Part shown: positions 1 through 7,187 of the stretch, piece after piece
Layout: each line of letters starts with the position of its first letter
How positions within the stretch are numbered: position 1 is the stretch's first letter
NCBI GenBank assembly: GCA_009712635.1
Contig: WASS01000002.1
Span: 124,001-188,000 of the forward strand
DNA: 64,000 nucleotides
From: Hungatella sp.
Lineage (GTDB): Bacteria > Bacillota > Clostridia > Lachnospirales > Lachnospiraceae
Reading direction: 5' to 3'
The notes under the pieces: generated by a model
The model's input: the letters and a program-made list of their open reading frames with translations, nothing else
Told to the model about the DNA's origin: nothing
Databases searched by the model: none
Program-made: the position numbers and the translations under genes

Positions 1-1
1 T

Positions 2-289
2 CAGACAACCAGTGGTTACTTATTTAAAAACCGCTACGGGGAACGGATCTCTACCCGGGGAGTTGGTCAGCAGTTAAAACGATATGCCATAAAATACGGA
101 CTTGACCCCGATGTGGTCTATCCTCATTCCTTTCGACATAGATACGCAAAGAATTTTCTGGAAAAATACAACGACATCTCATTTCTTGCTGACCTTATGG
201 GTCATGAAAGCATTGAGACCACAAGGATTTACTTAAGAAGGACGGCAACGGAGCAGCAGAGCCTGATTGATAAAATTGTTACATGGTGA
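2..289 (+). CDS. Tyrosine recombinase/integrase, C-terminal part (5' end outside window)
   Basis: Only the last 95 codons are in the window. They hold the end of a phage-integrase/XerC-D type catalytic domain: the HSFRHRYAK box (H-x-x-R), the GHE motif in LMGHESIETT, and the nucleophile tyrosine in RIYLR. Proteins of this family cut and rejoin DNA at paired sites through a 3'-phosphotyrosine intermediate. The gene is closed by a terminator. About 150 bp downstream lie two inverted sites with an identical 8-bp centre, upstream of csrA-flagellin, so this enzyme is a natural candidate for acting on them. That link is an inference from position; it could instead be a leftover from a mobile element. 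Confidence 0.85.
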   Translation, partial: QTTSGYLFKNRYGERISTRGVGQQLKRYAIKYGLDPDVVYPHSFRHRYAKNFLEKYNDISFLADLMGHESIETTRIYLRRTATEQQSLIDKIVTW

Positions 290-321
290 AAGAACCATTT
301 AATTAGTAAAAAAGACAAACG

Positions 322-371
322 AAAAAGAGTCTTAACTCGTCTGAAAACAGACAGGTTAAGGCTCTTTTTTG
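322..371 (+). terminator. Rho-independent terminator after the recombinase gene
   Basis: A long hairpin (arms starting AGAGTCTTAAC and ending GTTAAGGCTCT, AAAA loop) is followed by a T run. It ends the recombinase transcript and insulates the csrA-flagellin region, which therefore needs its own promoter downstream. Confidence 0.8.
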
Positions 372-423
372 ATTTATATTGACCTTTACCGGGCACCATT
401 TATAAAAACAGGTGTAATTTTGC

Positions 424-453
424 ATGTTCCCATAATGTGTATTATAGGAACAT
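424..453. other. Left site of a putative invertible element
   Basis: This 30-bp site is itself a near-perfect inverted repeat (13-bp arms, one mismatch, centre GTGT), the shape of a tyrosine-recombinase crossover site. Its bases 427-444 recur in inverted orientation at 608-625 with 17 of 18 matches, and the central octamer ATGTGTAT (435-442) is identical in both. Together the two sites bracket about 175 bp just upstream of csrA and downstream of a tyrosine recombinase gene. The DNA shows the repeats; recombination at them is inferred. Confidence 0.7.
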
Positions 454-598
454 ATACTGCGCAGGTAAAAGTTGATTATATCCTTTAAATACGCGTGAAT
501 TACTCACTAAAATGTATATCGGCTAAAGAAAAATTATAATAAGGATTTTTTTGAAAAAACTAGAAGTTACATAAAATAAAAGAAAAAAGGATAAAAAC
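454..598. other. Gene-free segment between the inverted sites
   Basis: The stretch from 290 to 687 has no gene. Besides the terminator and the two inverted sites it holds this AT-rich segment. On the minus strand at 523-516 it contains GCCGATAT, identical to the -10 consensus of flagellar sigma factor (SigD/sigma-28) promoters, though no good TAAA -35 is found 15 bp upstream. In the sequenced orientation that element faces away from csrA. No other clear promoter for csrA-flagellin was recognised. Confidence 0.5.
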
Positions 599-628
599 AC
601 GTTGTTGTAATACACATTCTGGGAATAT
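599..628. other. Right site of a putative invertible element
   Basis: Bases 608-625 are the reverse complement of 427-444 with one mismatch, including the exact octamer (ATACACAT at 610-617 on the plus strand). Its own two arms are less symmetric than those of the left site. Opposed orientation of the asymmetric octamers predicts inversion rather than deletion of the DNA between them. Confidence 0.65.
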
Positions 629-687
629 ATGTCAATTGGTTATAAAAATAGTAATGCAGGCTTCGTAAAAACAAGGAGGTGACGCGA

Positions 688-891
688 ATGTTATCGTTAG
701 GAAGGAATCCAGGAGAGTATCTCGTAATAAATGGAAACATAGTAATTCAGGTGGTGTCCGTGGACGGAGATTTAAGACTTGCCATTGATGCTCCAAAAAA
801 TATTTCCATTGTAAGAGGAGAGATCTATGAAAAAGGCCACCAAATTCCCCAGTGTTTGAAAAAACTAAGGGAAAAGCACTTACGGTGGTAA
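688..891 (+). CDS. csrA: Carbon storage regulator CsrA (translational repressor)
   Basis: The 67-residue product matches the CsrA family: it opens MLSLGRNPGEYLVI, continues with the beta strands around LRLAIDAPKNI, and keeps the RNA-binding arginine region in SIVRGEIYE. CsrA dimers bind GGA motifs in hairpin loops and block ribosome access. The ATG at 688 is preferred over the in-frame GTG at 679 because the AGGAGG at 674-679 lies 8 nt before the ATG and overlaps the GTG. In Firmicutes CsrA represses flagellin translation and is antagonised by FliW; here csrA is directly upstream of flagellin, but no fliW is in the window. The family's usual length is 60-75 residues. Confidence 0.92.
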   Translation: MLSLGRNPGEYLVINGNIVIQVVSVDGDLRLAIDAPKNISIVRGEIYEKGHQIPQCLKKLREKHLRW

Positions 892-911
892 GAACAGTTT
901 ACTACGTTTTC

Positions 912-942
912 AACTTTTTCCTCAAGGGCCCGAGGGAAAGTT
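912..942 (+). other. Intercistronic hairpin between csrA and flagellin
   Basis: An imperfect stem pairs AACTTTTTCCTC with GAGGGAAAGTT around a GC-rich loop. No T run follows, so it is not a simple terminator. It may mark an mRNA processing or stability element in a csrA-flagellin transcript; this is speculative. Confidence 0.35.
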
Positions 943-964
943 AGAAATAAAAAACAAAAGTAAC

Positions 965-1002
965 ATGAGGGAAATGGAAGTCCCTGTCATAATTCAAGGA
1001 GG
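965..1002 (+). promoter_or_regulatory. Predicted CsrA-binding leader of flagellin mRNA
   Basis: A stem (AGGGA 968-972 with TCCCT 981-985, extended below by ATG/CAT) presents the loop AATGGAAG, with GGA at 976-978. A second GGA lies in the Shine-Dalgarno AAGGAGG at 996-1002, 22 nt downstream. The pair of a loop GGA plus an SD GGA is the arrangement described for CsrA control of hag mRNA in Bacillus subtilis. Binding would hide the ribosome site. Confidence 0.65.
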
Positions 1003-1010
1003 TAATACAT

Positions 1011-3164
1011 ATGAGAATTCAACACAATATTGCAGCATTAAATGCCTACAGGCAGTTAGGAAACAACAACAATACGGTATCAAAGAACCTGGAGAAATTA
1101 TCCTCTGGATATCGTATTAACCGCGCAGGTGATGATGCTGCCGGTCTTGCTATTTCTGAAAAGATGAGAGCGCAGATCACAGGTCTTGAGACAGCTCAGA
1201 AAAATGCGAATGACGGTATCTCACTGGTACAGACAGCAGAAGGTGCTTTAACAGAAGTTCATTCTATGCTGAACCGTATGGTGGAACTTGCTGATCAGTC
1301 TGCAAATGCTACTTATCAGGATAACGTAGACAGGGAAAACCTTCAGAAGGAAGTTACTTCTTTAAAGGCAGAAATTAATCGTATTTCAGATAGTACGAAT
1401 TTTAACGGCATCAACTTGTTGGATGGTTCAGTTAACCAGACAAAAGCCATTACAACTGCTGCGATTACTGTTAAGACAAACCCGGCCGAAACTACTAAGG
1501 CTCTTGGAGCTTTTGATAAGGTAACCTCTGGTAAAAAAGAAGCAGCTACAACAGCAGTTGATTATTCAGCAAAACTATATGTAGGAAATATTACAAATAC
1601 GAATAGTGCAGCAAAAAATCTTGTATTTAATTATAAGGACAACACTGGTGCGGATCAGACGGTTAAAATTGAAATTGCTGCCGGTAAGGGTATTACTACT
1701 GACAACATTGCTGATGCATTTGCCGGAGGTGCATCCGGTAATATATCGGCAGTAACCGATTCTGGTACAGCATTTGCAGGAGCCGGTGAAGCTGGTAAGT
1801 TTACTGATCTCTATGACGTATCCGCTGATGGAAATATCATTACAATTACAGCCAAAGCAGATAAGTCTGCAGCTGGTACCGGAGACATTGTAGATGGTTC
1901 TAAGTTAGGTGCTGTCTCTGTAGATGTAAGTGATATTGATGCAGCTGATATCGCTACGGCTACTGCAACATTAAAAGAGAAATATAATGGAACAACTGAA
2001 AATCCAATTGGGTATGGCAAACTCGCAGGAAAGGAAACTGATTATATTAAAGGACTATCAGCTTCTTATCAGGTAGCCAGTAAAGAACTGACTTTAGACT
2101 TAGACAGTTCAAATGCAGGTAAGTCAGCGCATAACAGAGCTGTTACGGTAGGCGACAGAACATATGTTATCCAGAGCAGCAATGCTGAATTAAAGGGGTT
2201 GCCAACAGATTCAACAGAAAGAGATAAATATACAACCGTAACTGTCAATGACAGCGATAATGCGGATGCAGTAGCTGACAAACTGGCAGCTGCAATAACT
2301 GCAGAAGAAAGTGGAACAAATAACAACGGAGGTTATGTTGCATCTTCTGCGTCGGGCGGTAAAATTACAATTTCAGAGTCTACATCAAGAGGCGCTGTAA
2401 TAAGAGATGATGCATCAAAAGACGCAACTAATGCAACAGGAATAGCTACAGCAAAACAGCTTACTCTTGTCTCTGCAAGTGCTGACACAGGAAATGGAAC
2501 ACTGGCAACCTTTGATGCTTCCAAGATGGCAAACGGTACCAGTATTTCCGTTAACGGAAAGAATTATACCTTTGTCAATAAGGCTGAGGAAGAAGTAGCT
2601 GAGGGTGATGCGAAGATCGTATACTCTGCAAGTGACTCAAGTGAAGAACTGGCATCAAAACTTGCTGATAAGCTTACTGAGGATGGAGTTACCGGAGCAA
2701 GTGCGCAAGGCGCCGCAGTAAAACTGAATGAATCTAATTTAACAAAGTCAGCGTCTGCACAAGGAGCAGGTCTTACTCTTCAAATTGGTGATACAGCAGA
2801 TAACTTTAACAGAATGTCAGTCAAAATTTCTTCAACCAGTGCAAAATCACTGGGAATTGAAGGTGTTGATATCAGCACTGATTCTGGGGCAACAGCAGCA
2901 ATTGCAGTTATAAAAAATGCAATCAATTCCGTTTCCTCTACCCGTGGTGATCTCGGCGCAATTCAGAACCGATTAGATCATACAATTAACAACTTAAATG
3001 TAACAAGTGAAAATATGTCAGCTGCTGAAAGCCGTGTACGTGATGTTGATATGGCAAAAGAAATGATGGCTTATACCAAGAACAACATCCTGGTTCAGGC
3101 ATCTCAGTCCATGCTGGCACAGGCAAACCAGGTTCCACAGGGTGTTCTGCAGTTATTAAAATAA
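1011..3164 (+). CDS. fliC: Flagellin, very long variant
   Basis: Filament subunit of the flagellum, exported by the flagellar type III system. Residues 1-140 are the classic D0/D1 domain ([49 protein letters not shown]), and about the last 95 residues are the matching C-terminal D1/D0 coil ([15 protein letters not shown], ending GVLQLLK). Between them lie some 480 residues rich in Thr, Ser, Ala, Gly and Asp, the surface-exposed D2/D3 region. At 717 residues it is far longer than the 270-400 usual in clostridia. A strong SD sits 8 nt before the ATG. The leader looks CsrA-controlled and csrA is the preceding gene. No protease-like HExxH motif was seen in the central region. Confidence 0.95.
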   Translation: MRIQHNIAALNAYRQLGNNNNTVSKNLEKLSSGYRINRAGDDAAGLAISEKMRAQITGLETAQKNANDGISLVQTAEGALTEVHSMLNRMVELADQSANATYQDNVDRENLQKEVTSLKAEINRISDSTNFNGINLLDGSVNQTKAITTAAITVKTNPAETTKALGAFDKVTSGKKEAATTAVDYSAKLYVGNITNTNSAAKNLVFNYKDNTGADQTVKIEIAAGKGITTDNIADAFAGGASGNISAVTDSGTAFAGAGEAGKFTDLYDVSADGNIITITAKADKSAAGTGDIVDGSKLGAVSVDVSDIDAADIATATATLKEKYNGTTENPIGYGKLAGKETDYIKGLSASYQVASKELTLDLDSSNAGKSAHNRAVTVGDRTYVIQSSNAELKGLPTDSTERDKYTTVTVNDSDNADAVADKLAAAITAEESGTNNNGGYVASSASGGKITISESTSRGAVIRDDASKDATNATGIATAKQLTLVSASADTGNGTLATFDASKMANGTSISVNGKNYTFVNKAEEEVAEGDAKIVYSASDSSEELASKLADKLTEDGVTGASAQGAAVKLNESNLTKSASAQGAGLTLQIGDTADNFNRMSVKISSTSAKSLGIEGVDISTDSGATAAIAVIKNAINSVSSTRGDLGAIQNRLDHTINNLNVTSENMSAAESRVRDVDMAKEMMAYTKNNILVQASQSMLAQANQVPQGVLQLLK

Positions 3165-3192
3165 TAATTGTAAAAACATCAGTATTATTTAC

Positions 3193-3222
3193 CAGGCCGC
3201 TGCATCATAATGCAGCGGTCTG
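3193..3222 (+). terminator. Hairpin after flagellin gene
   Basis: A 13-bp stem with core CCGCTGCAT/ATGCAGCGG and a 4-nt loop follows the flagellin stop. The T run is poor, so it may act as a weak terminator or an mRNA-stabilising 3' hairpin. Confidence 0.5.
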
Positions 3223-3332
3223 TCTGGCGTCTAAAATCACCGGGCTATGATGTTTCATCTATTTGTGCTATACTCTTAATCAAAAGCAACGCCAACCAGT
3301 TTATTGCTGTTGGTTCCATTAGGAGGTATGCG

Positions 3333-3713
3333 ATGTTTTTTATATGCGGAATGAGTCAGGGGAAAAAGCTGCTGGATTATACCAAGACAGTTATCTGCTC
3401 TTTATGCGGAGGCTATGGCAGATATCAGGTCTTTATGACCTACAGCTATTTCAGTGTATTTTTTATACCCATCATAAAATGGAACAGGCATTATTACGTA
3501 CAGATGTCCTGTTGTAATACCGTTTATGAGCTGGATGGAGAAAAGGGGAAAAAGTTAAGCAGAAAAGAGCCGGTTGAAATTGAGGAGCGGGATTTAACCC
3601 TGGTTCAATCCGGGCAAAGAAGCGCAGAGTGGAATAAGAGGCAATGCTCCCACTGCGGGTATGAAACAACAGAGGATTTTGAATACTGCCCCAAATGCGG
3701 ACAGAGATTTTAA
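3333..3713 (+). CDS. Zinc-ribbon domain protein
   Basis: A 126-residue protein with two CxxC pairs near the N-terminus (CSLCGGYG) and a C-terminal zinc ribbon (CSHCGYETTEDFEYCPKCGQRF). The middle is hydrophobic and aromatic (TYSYFSVFFIPIIKW), compatible with a short membrane hairpin. The ATG at 3333 is chosen because AGGAGG at 3321-3326 is 6 nt upstream; the open frame extends further 5' but that part runs through the flagellin hairpin. Small proteins with this pattern are common in Firmicutes, with no known function. It stands alone between two terminators. Confidence 0.75.
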   Translation: MFFICGMSQGKKLLDYTKTVICSLCGGYGRYQVFMTYSYFSVFFIPIIKWNRHYYVQMSCCNTVYELDGEKGKKLSRKEPVEIEERDLTLVQSGQRSAEWNKRQCSHCGYETTEDFEYCPKCGQRF

Positions 3714-3752
3714 AACAGCCGAACCGGTGTCTTTCCGGAACGGCTGTTTTTT
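3713..3752 (+). terminator. Rho-independent terminator
   Basis: AAACAGCCG pairs with CGGCTGTTT around an inner CCGG-type hairpin, followed by TTTTTT. It closes the zinc-ribbon gene and may also stop the convergent nitroreductase transcript. Confidence 0.8.
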
Positions 3753-3765
3753 ATGGTTTTGTACA

Positions 3766-4335
3766 TTAGATAATAATATCCTCTAACGCTCGTTTGGGAA
3801 CATAATGAATCTGATTTTCATCTCTGTAATACTTGACGCTTCCGTCTTCCTTAACAGGAACGATGACCACCTCTTCTTTCGGCTTTCCAAGAGCCAGAAC
3901 AAGATCTACAGAATAAAGAGAGGTATCAATACCAAGCGCTTCAGCCAGCTGGCTACGCCGTACATTTCCAAGCATACAGCCGCCGTAACCTTTTTCTACT
4001 GCGCCAAGCATCATGGTCTGAGCGGCAATGCCATCATCGGTAAGCTTGTTCTTACCAAGTGACAAATCACAGAGAATGACGATATAGGCAGATGGGCGCT
4101 CCCCTTCATCTGGCCCGTCCCAGTCAGGAAGTGCTCCCGCCCAGCCTAAGGTATCAAATATCAGCGCATTTTCCTCTGGTGTATTGCTGATCTTAAATTT
4201 CAGTGCCTGTGAGTTGGCCGTGGAAGCAGTAAGTCTTGCCAGATCAATCAGCTCCAGTAAATCCTCTTTAGAAATCTGGCACTCCTGATAGAAGCGTCGG
4301 TATGTACGGCATTTGGAAACGAGATCCTTTAACAT
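3766..4335 (-). CDS. Nitroreductase family FMN-dependent oxidoreductase
   Basis: A 189-residue protein of the nitroreductase fold, flavoenzymes that use NAD(P)H to reduce nitro compounds, quinones or other acceptors. The N-terminal FMN-contacting arginine region (CRTYRRFYQE) followed by DLARLTASTANSQ, and the central GIAAQTMMLGAVEKGYGGCMLG segment, are typical, as is the closing LALGKPKEE. Length fits the short branch of the family. The start is preceded by AGGAGG and a good minus-strand promoter at 4381-4409. The true substrate cannot be read from sequence. Confidence 0.85.
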   Translation of the reverse strand: MLKDLVSKCRTYRRFYQECQISKEDLLELIDLARLTASTANSQALKFKISNTPEENALIFDTLGWAGALPDWDGPDEGERPSAYIVILCDLSLGKNKLTDDGIAAQTMMLGAVEKGYGGCMLGNVRRSQLAEALGIDTSLYSVDLVLALGKPKEEVVIVPVKEDGSVKYYRDENQIHYVPKRALEDIII

Positions 4336-4380
4336 GGTAGATTCCTCCTGTTATCATATTCAATCAGTATTTATTTATAA

Positions 4381-4409
4381 AGTATAGCAGGTATGAATTT
4401 GATCTGCAA
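4381..4409 (-). promoter_or_regulatory. Sigma-A promoter of the nitroreductase gene
   Basis: On the minus strand TTGCAG and TATACT are separated by 17 bp, about 45-75 bp upstream of the start codon. Confidence 0.6.
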
Positions 4410-4629
4410 CGAATAAAAAGGAAAAGGATTTGGCAATATAGCACAAAAATAAAACTATTAACGCTGCAAAAACCAGTACATTTTTTGAATGGACAAAATA
4501 CAAACAAATAGAATAAAAAAAACTCAAGAGCATAAATCCATAATTTATTGTTAGACATATTATCTCCATTTGTAAATTTAATTAAGAATTTACCACTTTT
4601 ATATTAAGAAAAAAATCATAATGAATTCA
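4410..4629. other. AT-rich intergenic region without recognised gene
   Basis: Between the nitroreductase and the next lipoprotein (4336-4744) only the two flanking promoters were recognised. The open frames here are AT-rich, lack a convincing ribosome site and resemble no known protein. Confidence 0.5.
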
Positions 4630-4658
4630 TTGACTTTATTTTCTTAAGGTGTTAAACT
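4630..4658 (+). promoter_or_regulatory. Sigma-A promoter of the small lipoprotein gene
   Basis: TTGACT and TAAACT with 17-bp spacing. The roughly 80-nt leader that follows holds a 7-bp hairpin (CGGCTTT at 4665, AAAGCCG at 4686). Confidence 0.55.
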
Positions 4659-4744
4659 GTGTCTCGGCTTTAGAAATAAATAAAAAAAGCCGCGGCATAC
4701 ATATTTAACAATAAACACAGGTAGCCGCAAGGAGGAGAAATATT

Positions 4745-5047
4745 ATGAAATTAACAACAAAGAAACTGGTACTTACAGGATTAGCAGTATTAACAATGGG
4801 AGCAATTTCTGCATGTGGAAGCACAAAGACTGCTGAAACAACAGCAGCAACAGAAGTTACTACAGAAGCAGCTACAACAGAAGCAGTTACAACAGAAGCA
4901 GCTACTACAGAAGAAGTTACAACAGAAGAATCTTCTGAGTCTGTAGAAGAAACAACAGAAGAAGCATCTGCTAAAGAATCTTCTGAAGAAGCTTCCAGCG
5001 TAGAAGCAACTACTGAAGCTACAGAAACTACAAAGGCTGCTAACTAA
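4745..5047 (+). CDS. Small low-complexity lipoprotein
   Basis: A 100-residue protein with a lipoprotein signal (MKLTTKKLVLTGL..., lipobox ISAC, cysteine near residue 24). The rest is almost only Thr, Glu, Ala, Ser and Val in short repeats such as TTEAVTTEAATTEE. After lipidation it would be a flexible, strongly acidic tether on the outer face of the membrane. No folded domain is visible. It has its own promoter, a strong SD (AAGGAGG) and its own terminator, so it is probably abundantly expressed. Function unknown; a spacer or cation-binding surface tail is possible. Confidence 0.75.
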   Translation: MKLTTKKLVLTGLAVLTMGAISACGSTKTAETTAATEVTTEAATTEAVTTEAATTEEVTTEESSESVEETTEEASAKESSEEASSVEATTEATETTKAAN

Positions 5048-5090
5048 TTATTATAGAAAAAACAGCTTAGATGGAATGAAAATTTCCGCA

Positions 5091-5117
5091 GGCGGGGACA
5101 AATGTCTCCGCCTTTTT
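5091..5117 (+). terminator. Rho-independent terminator
   Basis: GGCGGGGACA pairs with TGTCTCCGCC around AA, followed by TTTTTT. It closes the small lipoprotein gene. Confidence 0.9.
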
Positions 5118-5195
5118 TGCGCGCATCTGCTATGCAGAATGGATCAGTATGTGATATAATTTCTCCAAACAGTCATTTGAAGGAGGCCGCTTTTT

Positions 5196-5936
5196 ATGAA
5201 AATTACTTACGTTCATCACAGTGCATTCCTGGCAGACTTGTCGTCTGCTGCTCTGCTATTTGATTACACCCAGGGTATACTTCCAAACCTGGATACCAAT
5301 AAACCACTTTTTATTTTCGCCAGTCATCGCCATGGAGATCATTATTCGGATAAAATTTTTGATTTGGGGAGCGGAGTCAGAGAAGTTCATTATGTTTTAT
5401 CAGACGATATCTCCAGGAAAAAGATCGGTGAGGAACAAAAAAGCCATATTTCATTTGTTAAACCGGGAGAAACCCTCACCTTATCATATGGCACAGAAGG
5501 TAATCAGGCATTGGAGATTACTACGTTTAAATCCACAGATGAGGGCGTCGCATTTCTCATAAAAGTGGATGGAACCGTGATTTACCATGCCGGGGATCTA
5601 AACAACTGGAGATGGGAAGGCGAGCCAGAGGAATGGAACCGGAATATGGCTAAGAACTATTCAATAGAAGTGGACAAGCTGGCAGGAGAAAAAATTGATG
5701 CAGCCTTTCTGCCTCTGGATCCAAGACAGGAGGAAAACTTCTATCTGGGTTTTGATGAATTTATGAGAAAGGCAGAAGTAGTGCATGCATTTCCCATGCA
5801 CTGCTGGGATGATTATTCTGTAATAGGGCGTTTAAAATCAATGGAAGTTTCCATTCCTTACCGGGACCGGATTGTTATGATGGAAAGAGACGGAGAATCG
5901 TTTATTTTGGAACAGGAGCCTCACATTCATGAATGA
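5196..5936 (+). CDS. MBL-fold metal-dependent hydrolase (UlaG-like)
   Basis: A 246-residue metallo-beta-lactamase fold protein. The metal-binding motif is seen as ASHRHGDHYSD near residue 45, then YHAGDLNNW (third His and Asp) and a late MHCWDDY histidine. It belongs to the short UlaG-like branch, which includes lactonases and phosphodiesterases; the substrate is not evident. It starts after GAAGGAGG and its end overlaps the next gene by 8 nt, so it is the first gene of an operon with the ThrE-type exporter pair and pyrC. A TATAAT at 5155-5160 is the likely -10. Confidence 0.85.
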   Translation: MKITYVHHSAFLADLSSAALLFDYTQGILPNLDTNKPLFIFASHRHGDHYSDKIFDLGSGVREVHYVLSDDISRKKIGEEQKSHISFVKPGETLTLSYGTEGNQALEITTFKSTDEGVAFLIKVDGTVIYHAGDLNNWRWEGEPEEWNRNMAKNYSIEVDKLAGEKIDAAFLPLDPRQEENFYLGFDEFMRKAEVVHAFPMHCWDDYSVIGRLKSMEVSIPYRDRIVMMERDGESFILEQEPHIHE

Positions 5937-6717
5937 GCGGAAAGAGGAAGAGCGGGAGGTCTTAGATGCGGCCATGCTGGCCGGTCATATTCTGCTGGAA
6001 AATGGTGCTGAGATTTTCCGGGTGGAAGAAACCATGGATCGGATCTGCCGTCATTATGGAATTAAATCATGCAGTTCCTTTGTGTTAAGCAATGGGATTT
6101 TTACCACGGCAGGGAATGAGAGAGAAGAGATATTTGCAAAGGTTCAGCACATTCCGGTGAGCGGCACGCATTTAGACCGTGTTGCTGCAGTGAATCAGCT
6201 TTCCAGGGAGATTGAAGCAGGATCTTTAACTCCCCATGCAGTAAAAGAAAGACTGGATCAGATACAGCGGATGCCTGGAAAGTCAAAGAAGATGCAGATT
6301 CTGGCATCGGGAGTGGGAAGTGCCTGTTTTTGTTTTCTGTTCGGAGGTAATGGTAAAGATGCAGCAGCTGCGTTTTTCTCCGGAGTAGTGCTATATGGAT
6401 ATATCATTTTTCTGGCAGGTCCTCATCTTACCAAGCTGGTGGCTAATATTGGAGGAGGAGCCCTTGTGACAGCGCTGTGCACTCTCTTGTACAAGCTTCA
6501 TCTGGGTGAACATTTAAATTTTATGATTATTGGTTCAATAATGCCCTTGATTCCAGGAGTTGCATTTACCAACGCTATTCGTGATATTGCAGACGGAGAT
6601 TATATCGCTGGTTCTGTGCGAATGATGGATGCGCTGCTGGTATTCTTCTGCATTGCCATGGGAGTAGGGCTGGTATTCAGCCTTCTTCACCAGTTTACAG
6701 GAGGTGGATTTTTATGA
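5929..6717 (+). CDS. Threonine/serine exporter family, large subunit (ThrE N-terminal half)
   Basis: A 262-residue membrane protein of the DUF1212/ThrE family. A soluble N-terminal part (LAGHILLENGAEIFRVEETMDRICRHYG) is followed by several membrane segments from about residue 115, including the conserved GSIMPLIPGVAFTNAIRD loop. In Corynebacterium ThrE both halves are one protein that exports threonine and serine; here the function is split over two genes. The start overlaps the MBL gene, and the stop overlaps the next start as ATGA, so the pair is translationally coupled and probably forms one complex. Confidence 0.85.
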   Translation: MNERKEEEREVLDAAMLAGHILLENGAEIFRVEETMDRICRHYGIKSCSSFVLSNGIFTTAGNEREEIFAKVQHIPVSGTHLDRVAAVNQLSREIEAGSLTPHAVKERLDQIQRMPGKSKKMQILASGVGSACFCFLFGGNGKDAAAAFFSGVVLYGYIIFLAGPHLTKLVANIGGGALVTALCTLLYKLHLGEHLNFMIIGSIMPLIPGVAFTNAIRDIADGDYIAGSVRMMDALLVFFCIAMGVGLVFSLLHQFTGGGFL

Positions 6718-7187
6718 CGGCTGTCTGTGAGATGGCAGTTGCAGCCCTTGGTACGGTTGCATTTGCCCTCCTGTTTGGAGTTCCTGCCCTATACTACCCT
6801 TATTGCGGTTTGATTGGAGGAACAGGCTGGTTCGTATATAGCATGCTGGCACAGGGATTTTCAGAGCCGGCATCTGCAATGTTTGCAACCATTGCAGTAA
6901 TTCTTCTTTCCAGAATATTTGCGGTCAGAAAACAGTGCCCGGTAACCATCTTTTTGATTTCCGGTATTTTTCCGTTAGTTCCAGGTGCGTTGGTATATTG
7001 GACTGCTTACTATATTGTAACTGACGAAATAGCACTTGCTGCCCGAACCGGGTTTCTTGCTCTGAAAGTGGCAGTTGCGATTGTGCTTGGTATTGTGTTT
7101 GTTTTTGAACTGCCTCAGGGCTTCTTCCGCTTTGCGGCAAAGAAGGATAAACGGGCATTAAAAGAGAAAGGGAGAAAGAAACGATGA
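6714..7187 (+). CDS. Threonine/serine exporter family, small subunit (DUF3815/ThrE_2)
   Basis: A 157-residue protein with four or five membrane segments, corresponding to the C-terminal half of ThrE. The segment ISGIFPLVPGALVYWTAYY mirrors the PLIPG loop of the preceding gene, as expected for the two repeats of this family. A basic tail ends the protein. The start overlaps the upstream stop, and its own stop overlaps the pyrC start, indicating tight coupling. Export of threonine or serine is a family-based inference. Confidence 0.82.
   Translation: MTAVCEMAVAALGTVAFALLFGVPALYYPYCGLIGGTGWFVYSMLAQGFSEPASAMFATIAVILLSRIFAVRKQCPVTIFLISGIFPLVPGALVYWTAYYIVTDEIALAARTGFLALKVAVAIVLGIVFVFELPQGFFRFAAKKDKRALKEKGRKKR

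Noticed and set aside
1811-2524. Several minus-strand frames inside the flagellin gene
   Set aside because: They mirror the Ser/Ala/Thr-rich flagellin coding bias, lack ribosome sites and match nothing.
3210-3332. N-terminal extension of the zinc-ribbon protein
   Set aside because: The extra codons start in the flagellin 3' hairpin, and a strong ribosome site precedes the ATG at 3333.
4364-4569. Two overlapping minus-strand frames in the AT-rich gap
   Set aside because: Phe/Tyr/Leu-rich translations of AT-rich DNA with no ribosome site; the nitroreductase promoter occupies part of the region.
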